From the NCBI GenBank assembly GCA_004346725.1, contig SMDE01000013.1, positions 62,001-126,000 on the forward strand: DNA of 64,000 bases. The letters are read 5' to 3'. A model generated the notes under the pieces. That model saw nothing but the letters and a program-made list of their open reading frames with translations, searched no databases and was not told where the DNA came from. Numbering within the stretch: position 1 is the stretch's first letter; each line of letters begins with the position of its first letter. The stretch comes from Phytobacter diazotrophicus (GTDB lineage Bacteria > Pseudomonadota > Gammaproteobacteria > Enterobacterales > Enterobacteriaceae). The translations under genes and the position numbers were made by a program. Of this stretch, positions 7,984 to 16,307 are shown in pieces.

Positions 7984-9531
7984 CTATTTCCGTTGAAGGG
8001 CTACAAAAGCCGCCAGTCGCGCGGCCTCGATATTGCTGTCCGCCACCAGAACGCCAGCCTGTTCTAAACATTCAATTTGCTGCTGACGATCCTGAGGATC
8101 GTCTTCGGTCCCGCAAACGTGCGCAATCAGCAAAAGGTGTCGCTGCGCTTGTGCGGCTTCTTGCCGCAGCGTATCCAGCACAGGCAATAACGTGGCGCAA
8201 GGATCTGCGCTGGCGCCGTAGCCCAGAACAATGTCAAACAACAGGACGGCCGTGGTGGGATCGCGACCTTCCGACAACAGGCGTGCGTTGCGCAGTTTGG
8301 GGTCAATCATGGGATGCGGTCGGCCCTGGGTGAATTCGTCATCCCCCATATCGACCAGACTATGTCCGGTACCCTGCTGACGGCTGCGTAATTCCGTGGC
8401 CCCACGAACAGGGGCGTTGGATTCACATGGCAGCCCCGCCGCCAGCAGGGCGAGTTGTGCTTCGTAACAGAATGTGCCACCGGCGAATACGCCGCGAATG
8501 TCTTTTTGTTTTGCCGCCATTGCCCCAATGCTGTCCCGGGCTTTGGCGAGGAGAGATTCCCTGGTGCTGGTCTCTTTGGGCGCCTTTTTACCCTCTAACG
8601 TGGCTACCGCGATCTCCGCTGCGTGACGCAGACTGAGTGCGGGTATGACGCCTTCATATTGCAAACTGTGCTCGTCGGCGCCCAGAAAATGGACGACGAC
8701 GGGTTTTTCACACTGGCGTGCGCAGGCCAGTACTTTTTGCATAATCCCTGGTGCTGGTGGTTTAGAAATAAGAACAATAAGTTGTGTTTCAGGGTCTTCT
8801 GCTAACAGGGTGATGCCCTGAATCATGCTCAGACCGCCGATGGCTTCGTGCAGATCGCGCCCGCCCGTGCCGATGGCCTGCGACACGCCAGCGCCAAGAT
8901 GGTGAATATGGCAACTGACCTCTTGTAGTCCGGTCCCGGATGCTGCCACCAGGCCAATAGCGCCGCGTCGTACCACATTGGCAAAGCCCAGCGGCAGGCC
9001 GTTGATAATGGCGGTACCGCAATCCGGCCCCATGACTAACAACTGGTTCTGACTGGCATAACGCTTGATGGCGGCTTCTTGATCTTCCGGAACGTTATCG
9101 CTGAATATCATCACGTGCAGACCATTGCTCAGCGCTTTCAAGGCTTCGGCAGCCGCATAGCGGCCTGGCACAGAAATCAGGGCGAAGTTGGCCTCCAGCG
9201 CGTCGTGCAGACCCATAGCGATACTGACAGGTATACGGTGTGTCGCGCCGGAAACAGGCTCGACTGCCGACGGGCGCAGCAAGGAGGCCGCGAGTTCCAG
9301 CGCCGCTTGCGCAGCGGCTTCGCTGGCTTCCAGCGCGATTAACAGATCGTTAGGGCGCGCGTCGATGACAATGTCCATACCCGCGTCACGCATGCGTTCA
9401 ATATTAGCCGGGGTCGCCATGGCGACAGATGCTTGCTCTACCCCATCCAGCGCGTTGAGTTTGGCGGAGATCTGCATAAGGGAAACGGAGTCCTTATACA
9501 GGTTCGGGAAACATTGATAGTGCAGTGTCAT
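7984..9531 (-). CDS. fdrA: FdrA family protein, AllF-like transcarbamylase subunit
   Basis: 515 residues with the succinyl-CoA-synthetase-like fold of the FdrA family. GPDCGTA (residues 168-174) and AASGTGLQEVS (about 196-206) are the hallmarks of its CoA-ligase-like domain. In E. coli FdrA is now AllF, a subunit of oxamate transcarbamylase with AllG and AllH. Upstream is a cysteine hydrolase, downstream the DUF1116 partner with a 3-base gap, indicating one transcript. The N-terminus (MTLHYQCFPNLYKDSVSLM) looks complete. This is probably a paralogue serving a related ureide rather than the allantoin pathway, since no allantoin genes are in the window. Confidence 0.85.
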   Translation of the reverse strand: MTLHYQCFPNLYKDSVSLMQISAKLNALDGVEQASVAMATPANIERMRDAGMDIVIDARPNDLLIALEASEAAAQAALELAASLLRPSAVEPVSGATHRIPVSIAMGLHDALEANFALISVPGRYAAAEALKALSNGLHVMIFSDNVPEDQEAAIKRYASQNQLLVMGPDCGTAIINGLPLGFANVVRRGAIGLVAASGTGLQEVSCHIHHLGAGVSQAIGTGGRDLHEAIGGLSMIQGITLLAEDPETQLIVLISKPPAPGIMQKVLACARQCEKPVVVHFLGADEHSLQYEGVIPALSLRHAAEIAVATLEGKKAPKETSTRESLLAKARDSIGAMAAKQKDIRGVFAGGTFCYEAQLALLAAGLPCESNAPVRGATELRSRQQGTGHSLVDMGDDEFTQGRPHPMIDPKLRNARLLSEGRDPTTAVLLFDIVLGYGASADPCATLLPVLDTLRQEAAQAQRHLLLIAHVCGTEDDPQDRQQQIECLEQAGVLVADSNIEAARLAAFVALQRK

Positions 9532-9598
9532 CTTTTATCCTCGGGCAAAAACGGTACTCGCTTTGCTGCTTACTACGTTGTATCGGTCTGCCGGAGCG

Positions 9599-10261
9599 TC
9601 ATGGGCGCAGCGCCGCTATGACCTCCGCTGAATGGCTCACCCAGCCGACAATGGCGCCCTGGGCTTTGATCATCGCCAGCGCCGCCTGATGAAATTCCGG
9701 AAAGTAGGAGGCGCAGCAATCTTCCGGAATCACCAGCTCATAGCCACGATCGTTGGCTTCACGGGCGGTACTCTGCACACACACCTCGGTGGTGACGCCG
9801 CAGATAATGAGCGAGGCGATGCGGTGAGATTGCAGAATGAGCTGCAGGTCAGTGGCGTAAAACGCCCCTTTGCCTGGCTTATCAATCACCGGCTCGCCGG
9901 GCTGTGGCGCGAGTTCGGGAATAATGTCGTGGCCCGGCTGGCCTCGCACCAGAATGCGGCCCATCGGACCGGGCTCGCCAATAAAGGTTTTACCCCCACG
10001 GGTGCGTTTGGCGGGCAGGCAATCGCTGAGGTCATCACGGTGTCCTTCCCGGGTATGAATAACCAGCAGACCCGCCTCGCGAGCGCTTTTCAGCAATGCG
10101 GCACAGGGTTCGATCGCACGGCGAACAAGGGAGACGTCATTACCAAGGGCTTCGCCAAAACCACCGCGTTCAACAAAGTCGCGCTGCATATCAATCACCA
10201 CGAGTGCGGTGGTGGCGGGATCGAACTGAAAGTCAAAAGGTTGAGCTTTAATCGTGCGCAT
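9599..10261 (-). CDS. Isochorismatase-like cysteine hydrolase (RutB/biuret hydrolase type)
   Basis: 220 residues of the isochorismatase superfamily. The likely triad is complete: Asp24 in VVIDMQRDF, Lys131 in DKPGKGAF and the nucleophile Cys161 in GVTTEVCV. Members with this triad hydrolyse amide or carbamoyl groups, for example ureidoacrylate in RutB and biuret in BiuH. It is first in the leftward cluster and lies 67 bases before the FdrA gene. It may remove a carbamoyl or amide group before or after the transcarbamylase step. The family is seen directly; the substrate is unknown. Confidence 0.82.
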   Translation of the reverse strand: MRTIKAQPFDFQFDPATTALVVIDMQRDFVERGGFGEALGNDVSLVRRAIEPCAALLKSAREAGLLVIHTREGHRDDLSDCLPAKRTRGGKTFIGEPGPMGRILVRGQPGHDIIPELAPQPGEPVIDKPGKGAFYATDLQLILQSHRIASLIICGVTTEVCVQSTAREANDRGYELVIPEDCCASYFPEFHQAALAMIKAQGAIVGWVSHSAEVIAALRP

Positions 10262-10500
10262 AAACGTTCCTTTGTTGATTCGCCTTTAATTGGAGTGTAC
10301 GAAGTGATAACGCCGTGTGCGCAAAAAGCTTTTCTGCCTGAACCTCAAAAAATATGAGGCATCTCTGTATGCGAAAACGCCATAATGCGTAAATCGTGTA
10401 CTGGCGAGGCTTTAGGCGTACAAGCGTCGGATTTGGGTAAAAAAAGCACCCAAAACAAGATAGCGGATTTGTGACCTCGCACCTATTGACAGGCGTAATC
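10262..10500. promoter_or_regulatory. Divergent promoter region of the FdrA-type cluster
   Basis: This 239-bp gap separates the leftward cysteine hydrolase from the rightward DUF2877 gene and must hold both promoters. Two inverted repeats stand out. TGTAC (10397-10401) and GTACA (10418-10422) form a dyad of the kind LysR regulators bind. TTTGGGT (10432-10438) and ACCCAAA (10448-10454) are 7-bp arms around an A-rich loop. The LysR gene ending at 11311 is the likely regulator. No small gene was seen. Confidence 0.5.
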
Positions 10501-11319
10501 ATGACCTCAGGAAGAGATATTGCGGCGATACAACTCTGTGATGCGTTACCCCCATGGCGCCAGATGGTTCCCTGGCTTCGGGTGCATTCGGTTTTTCAGC
10601 GCGCCTGTAACGTGCAAACGCCACAAGGGAAGCTATGGGTGGTGCAGGCGAGCGGTATGCCGCTGGCCCCGGCGGGAATGGTGACTGACTGCGTTGACCT
10701 GCGCCCCTTTTTTAGCGTTGGGGAACGGCTGCGCTGGCGTGATGAAACCTGCCTGTACGGCACAAAAGCGCGTATCGAACTGGGCTCAGCCATGCCGATT
10801 TCAACGCGGCTAATACCCTGCGGCGAAGCGCAAATGCTGGCATGCCTGGCAGCACAGATCGCCGCCTTTTTCAGCCATCAGCCGGAAAAAGGCATTCGCC
10901 TCGCGCTGCGTACGGACGCGACGTTAATACGCGCGCAGGCCTCGCTGGTCCACTGGCTGCGCACGGGCGAAGGGGAGCTCAACGAACTCCTTATGGGCTT
11001 TATTGGTCGGGGGGAGGGGCTCACCCCCGCCGGAGATGATTTCCTGCTGGGCGTGTCGCTGGTTCTTCATAACTGGCGCTTTGCGCACGCAACGGCATTC
11101 AACGCAGCGCTGCTCCCCTTACTCGACCGTACGACCGATATCAGCCGCGCCATGCTGGAGCAGGGCTGTAATCATCATTACAGCGCCCAACTGCTGGCGC
11201 TGGCGAGAGGCGAAAGCGAGACAGGGCCGCAGGCCATCGCCCGCGTCGCCGACTACGGGCACTCGTCTGGTCACGACATGCTGGCGGGTATCCTCACGGC
11301 AGCGCACGCCTTAGCTTAA
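10501..11319 (+). CDS. DUF2877 protein, AllH (YlbF)-like transcarbamylase subunit
   Basis: 272 residues with the DUF2877 signature GEGLTPAGDDFLLG at 171-184 and a C-terminal GHSSGHDMLAGI. E. coli YlbF (AllH) is the third subunit of oxamate transcarbamylase, so with the FdrA and DUF1116 genes the whole set is present. It is transcribed away from its partners, across a 239-bp promoter region. The ATG at 10501 gives the family's usual length; a GTG at 10471 would add ten residues. Its 3' end overlaps the convergent LysR gene by 9 bases. Confidence 0.8.
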   Translation: MTSGRDIAAIQLCDALPPWRQMVPWLRVHSVFQRACNVQTPQGKLWVVQASGMPLAPAGMVTDCVDLRPFFSVGERLRWRDETCLYGTKARIELGSAMPISTRLIPCGEAQMLACLAAQIAAFFSHQPEKGIRLALRTDATLIRAQASLVHWLRTGEGELNELLMGFIGRGEGLTPAGDDFLLGVSLVLHNWRFAHATAFNAALLPLLDRTTDISRAMLEQGCNHHYSAQLLALARGESETGPQAIARVADYGHSSGHDMLAGILTAAHALA

Positions 11320-12222
11320 CGGCGTAAATAACCCTTTCTGCACCTCCGTCTGTTTTAACTGCTGCAGCCACCAGTTAAAACAGGGGCGCGGCGGGCGGCT
11401 TTGCCAGGCCAGAAACAGCGGCGTCGGTTGTTTGCTCTCTTCAACATGCAGATGTACGAGTCGGCCATCATCAATATAGGGCTGGCAAATATGGCGTGGC
11501 AGAAAACCAATGCCCAGCCCTTTGAGATGCATAGAGATTTTCGCATGATAGTCAGGCACGACCACCGCTTTTTGTCCCCGTAGCTGCCAGGCAACTTTAG
11601 GTTCAAGTTTTACCGAGGTATCCGGGATGCACACCGCAGGATAAGGACGCAGGTCGTCGGCACGCAGCGGACGATGAATGGCGGTAAGAGGGTGATCGGG
11701 CGCGATGGCAAAGAGCCATTCAACCGTGCCAATTTCCAGGCAGCATATTTCACCGGGTAAGGCGACCTGGTTAGGCGCGGCAATGGCGATATCCGCCCGT
11801 TTTTCCAGTAGGGCGTCCCAGACGCCATCATGTACATCAATCGCGATATGAATTTCGGTTTGCGGGAAAAGTAATTCGCTTTCTGAGAGTAGGGTGTAAA
11901 CCGGTCGCAGGCTGACAATATTATTAAGGGTAATATTGAGACGAGTCTCGACACCAGCGGCAATACGCTGGGTGGCAAACTGGAGATCATCCAGTTGAGT
12001 CAGGATAATCTGGCCTTTACTAATGAAATAACGGCCAGCTTCCGTTAATTCGAGCTGTTTCCCGAGGCGTTTGAATAACTTGAGTCCCAATTCACTTTCC
12101 AGCTTGTGAACCGTATAGCTAAGCGCCGTCGGTACTTTATGCAGTTCCTCTGCGGCTGCGGCAAAACTACCGCAGCGTGCAATGGTGATGATTACATTCA
12201 ATGCTTGTGCACTAATCAACAT
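11311..12222 (-). CDS. LysR-family transcriptional regulator of the FdrA-type cluster
   Basis: 303 residues. The N-terminal winged helix-turn-helix covers residues 1-60 (FAAAAEELHKVPTALSYTVHKLE), followed by the effector-binding domain. It overlaps the end of the DUF2877 gene by 9 bases on the opposite strand, and its start faces the cellulose operon across 562 bp. The closest logical target is the divergent promoter at 10262-10500, with a pathway intermediate as effector. Control of the neighbouring bcsO promoter is also possible. Confidence 0.82.
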   Translation of the reverse strand: MLISAQALNVIITIARCGSFAAAAEELHKVPTALSYTVHKLESELGLKLFKRLGKQLELTEAGRYFISKGQIILTQLDDLQFATQRIAAGVETRLNITLNNIVSLRPVYTLLSESELLFPQTEIHIAIDVHDGVWDALLEKRADIAIAAPNQVALPGEICCLEIGTVEWLFAIAPDHPLTAIHRPLRADDLRPYPAVCIPDTSVKLEPKVAWQLRGQKAVVVPDYHAKISMHLKGLGIGFLPRHICQPYIDDGRLVHLHVEESKQPTPLFLAWQSRPPRPCFNWWLQQLKQTEVQKGLFTPLS

Positions 12223-12784
12223 GCCGTCTCCCTTGCCGGATAGCGCGTTGTTATTTTTTAACGCATTACCTGCATTCAGACCAGCTTGCTCATCCGGTCC
12301 CTACTAAAAACAGGCGTGTTGCGCTAATTCTCACAGTTATCGTGAGTTGCCGTTTTTTATCCCGGTTCTAAATGAAATAAGTATTTCTATATATTTCAGT
12401 AGGTAACCAATAATTAAATCGCTCACTATTCATACTGGTGTAAAACCCTGAATGCCGTGTATTATTTGGTTTTTTATGTTAGTTATCCACATTAAGTTGA
12501 TTCTTAGGTTGATGTTCAACGTAATGAGTTGCTATTAACTACTTTAATGATTTTTAGGGAAAAAAAAGATAGCATGTGTACAGGTGAAATTTATATATTT
12601 GCTAGAAATAAACAGCGTGTTAGCACTGGTGTAATTTAATCACGCGATAATAAGGCGAATTGTTAATAGCCAAAGCATCTACGTACCCACACAACAGGCG
12701 AGCAGCCTAATTATAAAACGAATCTACCAATAACTGATCGCTCAGGTTATGTAGGTGGTGGGTATATAGTTTATTTTGTAAATC
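12223..12784. promoter_or_regulatory. 562-bp AT-rich intergenic region upstream of cellulose operon 1
   Basis: No gene is supported here. The stretch is clearly richer in A and T than its surroundings and must carry the leftward LysR promoter and the rightward bcsO promoter. A 10-bp direct repeat, ACTGGTGTAA, occurs at 12434-12443 and 12625-12634. The final 60 bases contain TATATAG and TTTATTTTG but no strong ribosome site before the first ATG. Its length suggests a long leader or several regulator sites; no specific operator could be assigned. Confidence 0.6.
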
Positions 12785-13381
12785 ATGAGTATAGCTATGA
12801 ACCATTATGATGATTTGCAGAGGTTTAAGGATAAGACCCGCAACCAAAAATACGAATTCAAGGATCTGTCGGCGCAGAACCTCTCTCCTGACCATGGAAG
12901 TTGGGCGATCATGAATCAGCTAGCTCCTGCAACAGAGGAGTCTAAACTGGCGATGGGCGGTCACGTTTCGCTGCCGCAACCGCAGGCTGTCGCCCCGGAT
13001 GTCTTCGCGAGCGACCAACGTCATGAGCGCGTCGAAAGTATCGATACTATCAACAGTATTGAAAGCACCGAAACCACCGAAAACAGCACCGAAAGCGTTC
13101 TTCCCCCTGTCGACACAGACTTACCGGCGGTGACCGCCCCGTCTATTTTCCGTGAAGTTGCCGGACAACTTGCATCGCAATCGGCGGCACCCGTTGCGCC
13201 TTCTGCCCAACCGGCGGCTAACCCGGTTGTACCAACGACCACCACCGCACCTGCTCCGTCTGCGACAGCGCCTGCTGATTATTCCCGGCTGTTTGCAACG
13301 AAAGCGCCAGAAGCAAAACCCACCGTAGAAAAAAACCAACCTTTACAATCTTTGCTAGAAAGGATCGCTTCATGCCGTTGA
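12785..13381 (+). CDS. bcsO: Cellulose biosynthesis protein BcsO (proline-rich)
   Basis: 198 residues, low complexity, no membrane segment. It starts with a conserved block, NHYDDLQRFKDKTRN, then a Ser/Glu/Thr-rich stretch (SIESTETTENSTES) and a Pro/Ala/Thr-rich region (PVAPSAQPAANPVVP), and ends with a helix LQSLLERIAS. BcsO is found in bcsD-containing operons and is thought to work with BcsD as a cytosolic scaffold that aligns cellulose synthases. The start at 12785 has a poor ribosome site; an ATG at 12797 gives the conserved MNHYDD start and may be the real one. It overlaps bcsQ by 10 bases. Confidence 0.75.
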   Translation: MSIAMNHYDDLQRFKDKTRNQKYEFKDLSAQNLSPDHGSWAIMNQLAPATEESKLAMGGHVSLPQPQAVAPDVFASDQRHERVESIDTINSIESTETTENSTESVLPPVDTDLPAVTAPSIFREVAGQLASQSAAPVAPSAQPAANPVVPTTTTAPAPSATAPADYSRLFATKAPEAKPTVEKNQPLQSLLERIASCR

Positions 13382-14175
13382 TTTGTGTTTGTTCACCGAA
13401 GGGTGGTGTTGGGAAAACGACGCTCACGGCTAATCTGGCTTACGCCCTTGCGCGTTCTGGCAGTAAGGTCCTGGCGCTGGATTTTGACGTGCAGAACGCA
13501 CTGCGTCTGCACTTTGGCGTGCCGCTGTCTGACGAGCGCGGTTATGTCGCCAAATCAGCCGAGTCCTCGGACTGGAGTCAGTTCGTATTGACCGCAGGCG
13601 GGAATATCTTTGTGTTGCCTTATGGCGAAGCCAGCGAAGATCAACGCCTGGTATTTGAAGAACGTCTGACGAATGACGAACATTTTCTGATTCGTGGCCT
13701 CAACACGTTGCTGAATTATCCGGGCCTGATCATTGTGGCCGATTTTCCTCCCGGTCCCTCTGCTGCATTGAAAGCCATGTCGCGCCTGGCCGATCTGCAT
13801 CTGGTCATCATGCAGGCAGATACCGCCTCTCTTTCCCTGTTGCCTCACGTTGAAAATCACCGTCTGACCGGGGATGTCCTCAATCGAAAAGCGGGCCATT
13901 ACTTCGTGCTCAACCAGAGCGACAACCGTCGTCAGGTCAGCCGGGATGTCACCGCATTTATGGAACAGAAATTAGGTAATCAACTTTTAGGCGTTATTCA
14001 TCGTGATGAAAGCGTCATAGAAGCGAATGCCTCGCAGCAATCGGTTTTCGACTTTAGTCCTGCATCCGCCGCTGCATTCGATATCGAACTCATTGCAAAA
14101 AGAGTCGCCGGAATCTTAGGCGTAAAAATCGGAGACGGCACGGTTCACAGTAAACCGAAAATGTCTGGCTTCTAA
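13372..14175 (+). CDS. bcsQ: Cellulose biosynthesis ATPase BcsQ, operon 1
   Basis: 267-residue ParA/MinD-family ATPase. The deviant Walker A KGGVGKTT (residues 10-17) keeps both lysines, unlike the second BcsQ of this window. Switch-like VLALDFDVQNAL and IVADFPPG follow. BcsQ helps place and assemble the cellulose synthase in the inner membrane. It overlaps bcsO by 10 bases and is 17 bases before bcsA. The rest of the protein (SRDVTAFMEQKLG) fits the family. Confidence 0.9.
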   Translation: MPLICVCSPKGGVGKTTLTANLAYALARSGSKVLALDFDVQNALRLHFGVPLSDERGYVAKSAESSDWSQFVLTAGGNIFVLPYGEASEDQRLVFEERLTNDEHFLIRGLNTLLNYPGLIIVADFPPGPSAALKAMSRLADLHLVIMQADTASLSLLPHVENHRLTGDVLNRKAGHYFVLNQSDNRRQVSRDVTAFMEQKLGNQLLGVIHRDESVIEANASQQSVFDFSPASAAAFDIELIAKRVAGILGVKIGDGTVHSKPKMSGF

Positions 14176-14192
14176 TTCGCGCAGGGCAACCT

Positions 14193-16307
14193 ATGAAAAA
14201 GTTCCTTTATGTTTTGCTGGTACTGGCAATGCTACCTGTTGCGCTGCTGGTCATCATTACGCCTATGGACAGCCAGAAACAGTATATTTTTGGTCTGCTC
14301 AGCATCGGTGTGCTGTTTTTGATGGGGTTTAGCAAAAAACGCAGCGTGTCGGTCATTATGGTGGTCATGTCGATTTTATTATCGACGCGCTATATGTATT
14401 TCCGCCTGACGCAAACCCTGCATTTTAATTCCGAAATTGAAACCATTCTTGGAATGGGACTGTTTCTGGCGGAGGTCTACGTCTGGGTCATGTTGCTGCT
14501 AAGCTATCTGCAGACGGTCTGGCCGTTAAAACGCGAGATTGTGCCGCTGCCGGATGATATGAGCCAGTGGCCGACGGTGGATGTCTATATTCCTACCTAT
14601 AACGAGCCACTGGATGTGGTGCGTGATACGGTTTTGGCGGCGCAATGCATTGATTATCCTCGCGATAAGATGAATATCTACCTGCTGGATGACGGCAAAC
14701 GCCGCGAGTTTGCTGTTTTTGCCGCAGACGTTGGCGTCGGGTACATCACGCGTAACGACAACAATCACGCCAAAGCCGGTAACCTCAACCACGCCATGAA
14801 GCTGACGCAGGGTGAGTTGATTACCGTATTCGACTGCGACCACGTTGCGACACGCATCTTCCTGCAGGCGACAGTCGGCGGTTTCCTGAAAGATCCGAAA
14901 CTGGCGCTGGTGCAGACACCGCACTATTTCTACTCGCCGGACCCGTTCGAGCGTAACCTCTCCGTTGGGCGTAACATCCCTAACGAAGGGACACTATTCT
15001 ACGGGCCGATTCAGCAGGGCAACGACAACTGGAACGCCACCTTTTTTTGCGGCTCCTGTGCGGTGATTCGCCGTAGCGCGCTGGAAGAGATTGGCGGTTT
15101 TGCCGTAGAGACCGTTACCGAAGATGCTCACACCGCACTCAAGTTGCAGCGCCGTGGTTGGGGCTCGGCATTCCTGGATATCCCACTGGCTGCCGGTCTG
15201 GCGACTGAACGTCTGGTGCTGCACGTTATCCAGCGTACCCGCTGGGCGCGTGGGATGACGCAGATTTTCCGTCTGGATAACCCGCTGTTTGGTCGCGGCC
15301 TGACTATCCAACAGCGCCTGTGCTACCTGAGCGCCATGCTTTACTACCAGTTCGCGCTGCCGCGTATTGCGTTTGTGACCGCGCCGCTGGCCTATCTGTT
15401 GTTTAACCTGAACATCATTCACTCCTCAGCGAGCCTGGTTTTCGCCTATGCGCTCCCGCATCTGTTCCTCGCGATTTACGTCAACTCGCGCATGAACGGG
15501 CGCTATCGCTATAGCTTCTGGGGGGAGATTTACGACCTGGTGCTGGCCTTCCACATTGCATTGCCGACTGTGGTGACGATGTTTTTCCCGAAACGCGGCA
15601 AATTCAACGTGACCGACAAGGGTGCGCTGCTGGACGTGGGGTACTTTGATTTTAGCGTTGTGCGCCCACATTTGATTATCGCCCTGCTGCTGGCGGCCGG
15701 GGTGATTGCCGGTATCGTTCGCGCCTGTGCTCATGACTACTTTGGCGTGGATCCGCGCGTTATCGCCCTAAACGTCGGTTGGGGCTTGTACAGTCTGATC
15801 TTTCTGTTGGCCGCGATTGCCGTTGCGCGCGAAACCCGACAGACGCGCAAAACCATTCGAATTGATGCGGAAATCCCGGTACTGCTCCACCATGCCAGCG
15901 GCGTGGTGTCGCGCAGCCATACCGCTGACCTGTCGATGGGCGGCTGCCGTATTGTGGCGCCGGATGATCGCCATCTGGATGATGAGATTGAAGAGATTGA
16001 GCTGCTGCTGCAATCCGGCGCGATCCTCATTCCGGTAAAAACCATCGCCACGGATGAAGAATCGATTCGTCTGATGTTTGAAGACATCCCGCTGGCCCGC
16101 CGCCGTGAACTGGTGCGCGTGGTGCTCTCCCGTGCGGATGCATGGATTCACCCACCGAAACCTCAGGACAACCCGTTCCGTTCGTTGGGGACCATTATGC
16201 GTTGTGTGTTTGACCTCTTCTGGCTGACCTGGAAAGACCGTCGCGAAAACCGCCGTTTGCGCGCCGGCCAGGACCAGGCCGCTTCCCAGGAGGAGGGCAA
16301 CGCATGA
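14193..16307 (+). CDS. bcsA: Cellulose synthase catalytic subunit BcsA, operon 1
   Basis: 704 residues. Inner-membrane family 2 glycosyltransferase that polymerises UDP-glucose and extrudes the chain. Catalytic motifs are complete: DDG at 166-168, FDCDH at 213-217, TED at 309-311 and QRTRW at 347-351. The C-terminal PilZ domain keeps RKTIR (552-556) and DLSMGG (579-584), so activation by c-di-GMP is expected. Membrane helices flank the glycosyltransferase domain. It lacks the roughly 150-residue N-terminal extension of the second BcsA. Its stop overlaps bcsB by 4 bases. Confidence 0.96.
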   Translation: MKKFLYVLLVLAMLPVALLVIITPMDSQKQYIFGLLSIGVLFLMGFSKKRSVSVIMVVMSILLSTRYMYFRLTQTLHFNSEIETILGMGLFLAEVYVWVMLLLSYLQTVWPLKREIVPLPDDMSQWPTVDVYIPTYNEPLDVVRDTVLAAQCIDYPRDKMNIYLLDDGKRREFAVFAADVGVGYITRNDNNHAKAGNLNHAMKLTQGELITVFDCDHVATRIFLQATVGGFLKDPKLALVQTPHYFYSPDPFERNLSVGRNIPNEGTLFYGPIQQGNDNWNATFFCGSCAVIRRSALEEIGGFAVETVTEDAHTALKLQRRGWGSAFLDIPLAAGLATERLVLHVIQRTRWARGMTQIFRLDNPLFGRGLTIQQRLCYLSAMLYYQFALPRIAFVTAPLAYLLFNLNIIHSSASLVFAYALPHLFLAIYVNSRMNGRYRYSFWGEIYDLVLAFHIALPTVVTMFFPKRGKFNVTDKGALLDVGYFDFSVVRPHLIIALLLAAGVIAGIVRACAHDYFGVDPRVIALNVGWGLYSLIFLLAAIAVARETRQTRKTIRIDAEIPVLLHHASGVVSRSHTADLSMGGCRIVAPDDRHLDDEIEEIELLLQSGAILIPVKTIATDEESIRLMFEDIPLARRRELVRVVLSRADAWIHPPKPQDNPFRSLGTIMRCVFDLFWLTWKDRRENRRLRAGQDQAASQEEGNA

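Noticed and set aside
9632-10357. A 241-codon rightward open frame opposite the cysteine hydrolase
   Set aside because: It covers the hydrolase gene, whose triad is complete, and has no recognisable features or ribosome site.
12785-13381. BcsO as a surface or cell-wall protein because of its Pro/Thr-rich tail
   Set aside because: No signal peptide or anchor is present; the conserved N-terminal block and operon position fit a cytosolic cellulose accessory protein.
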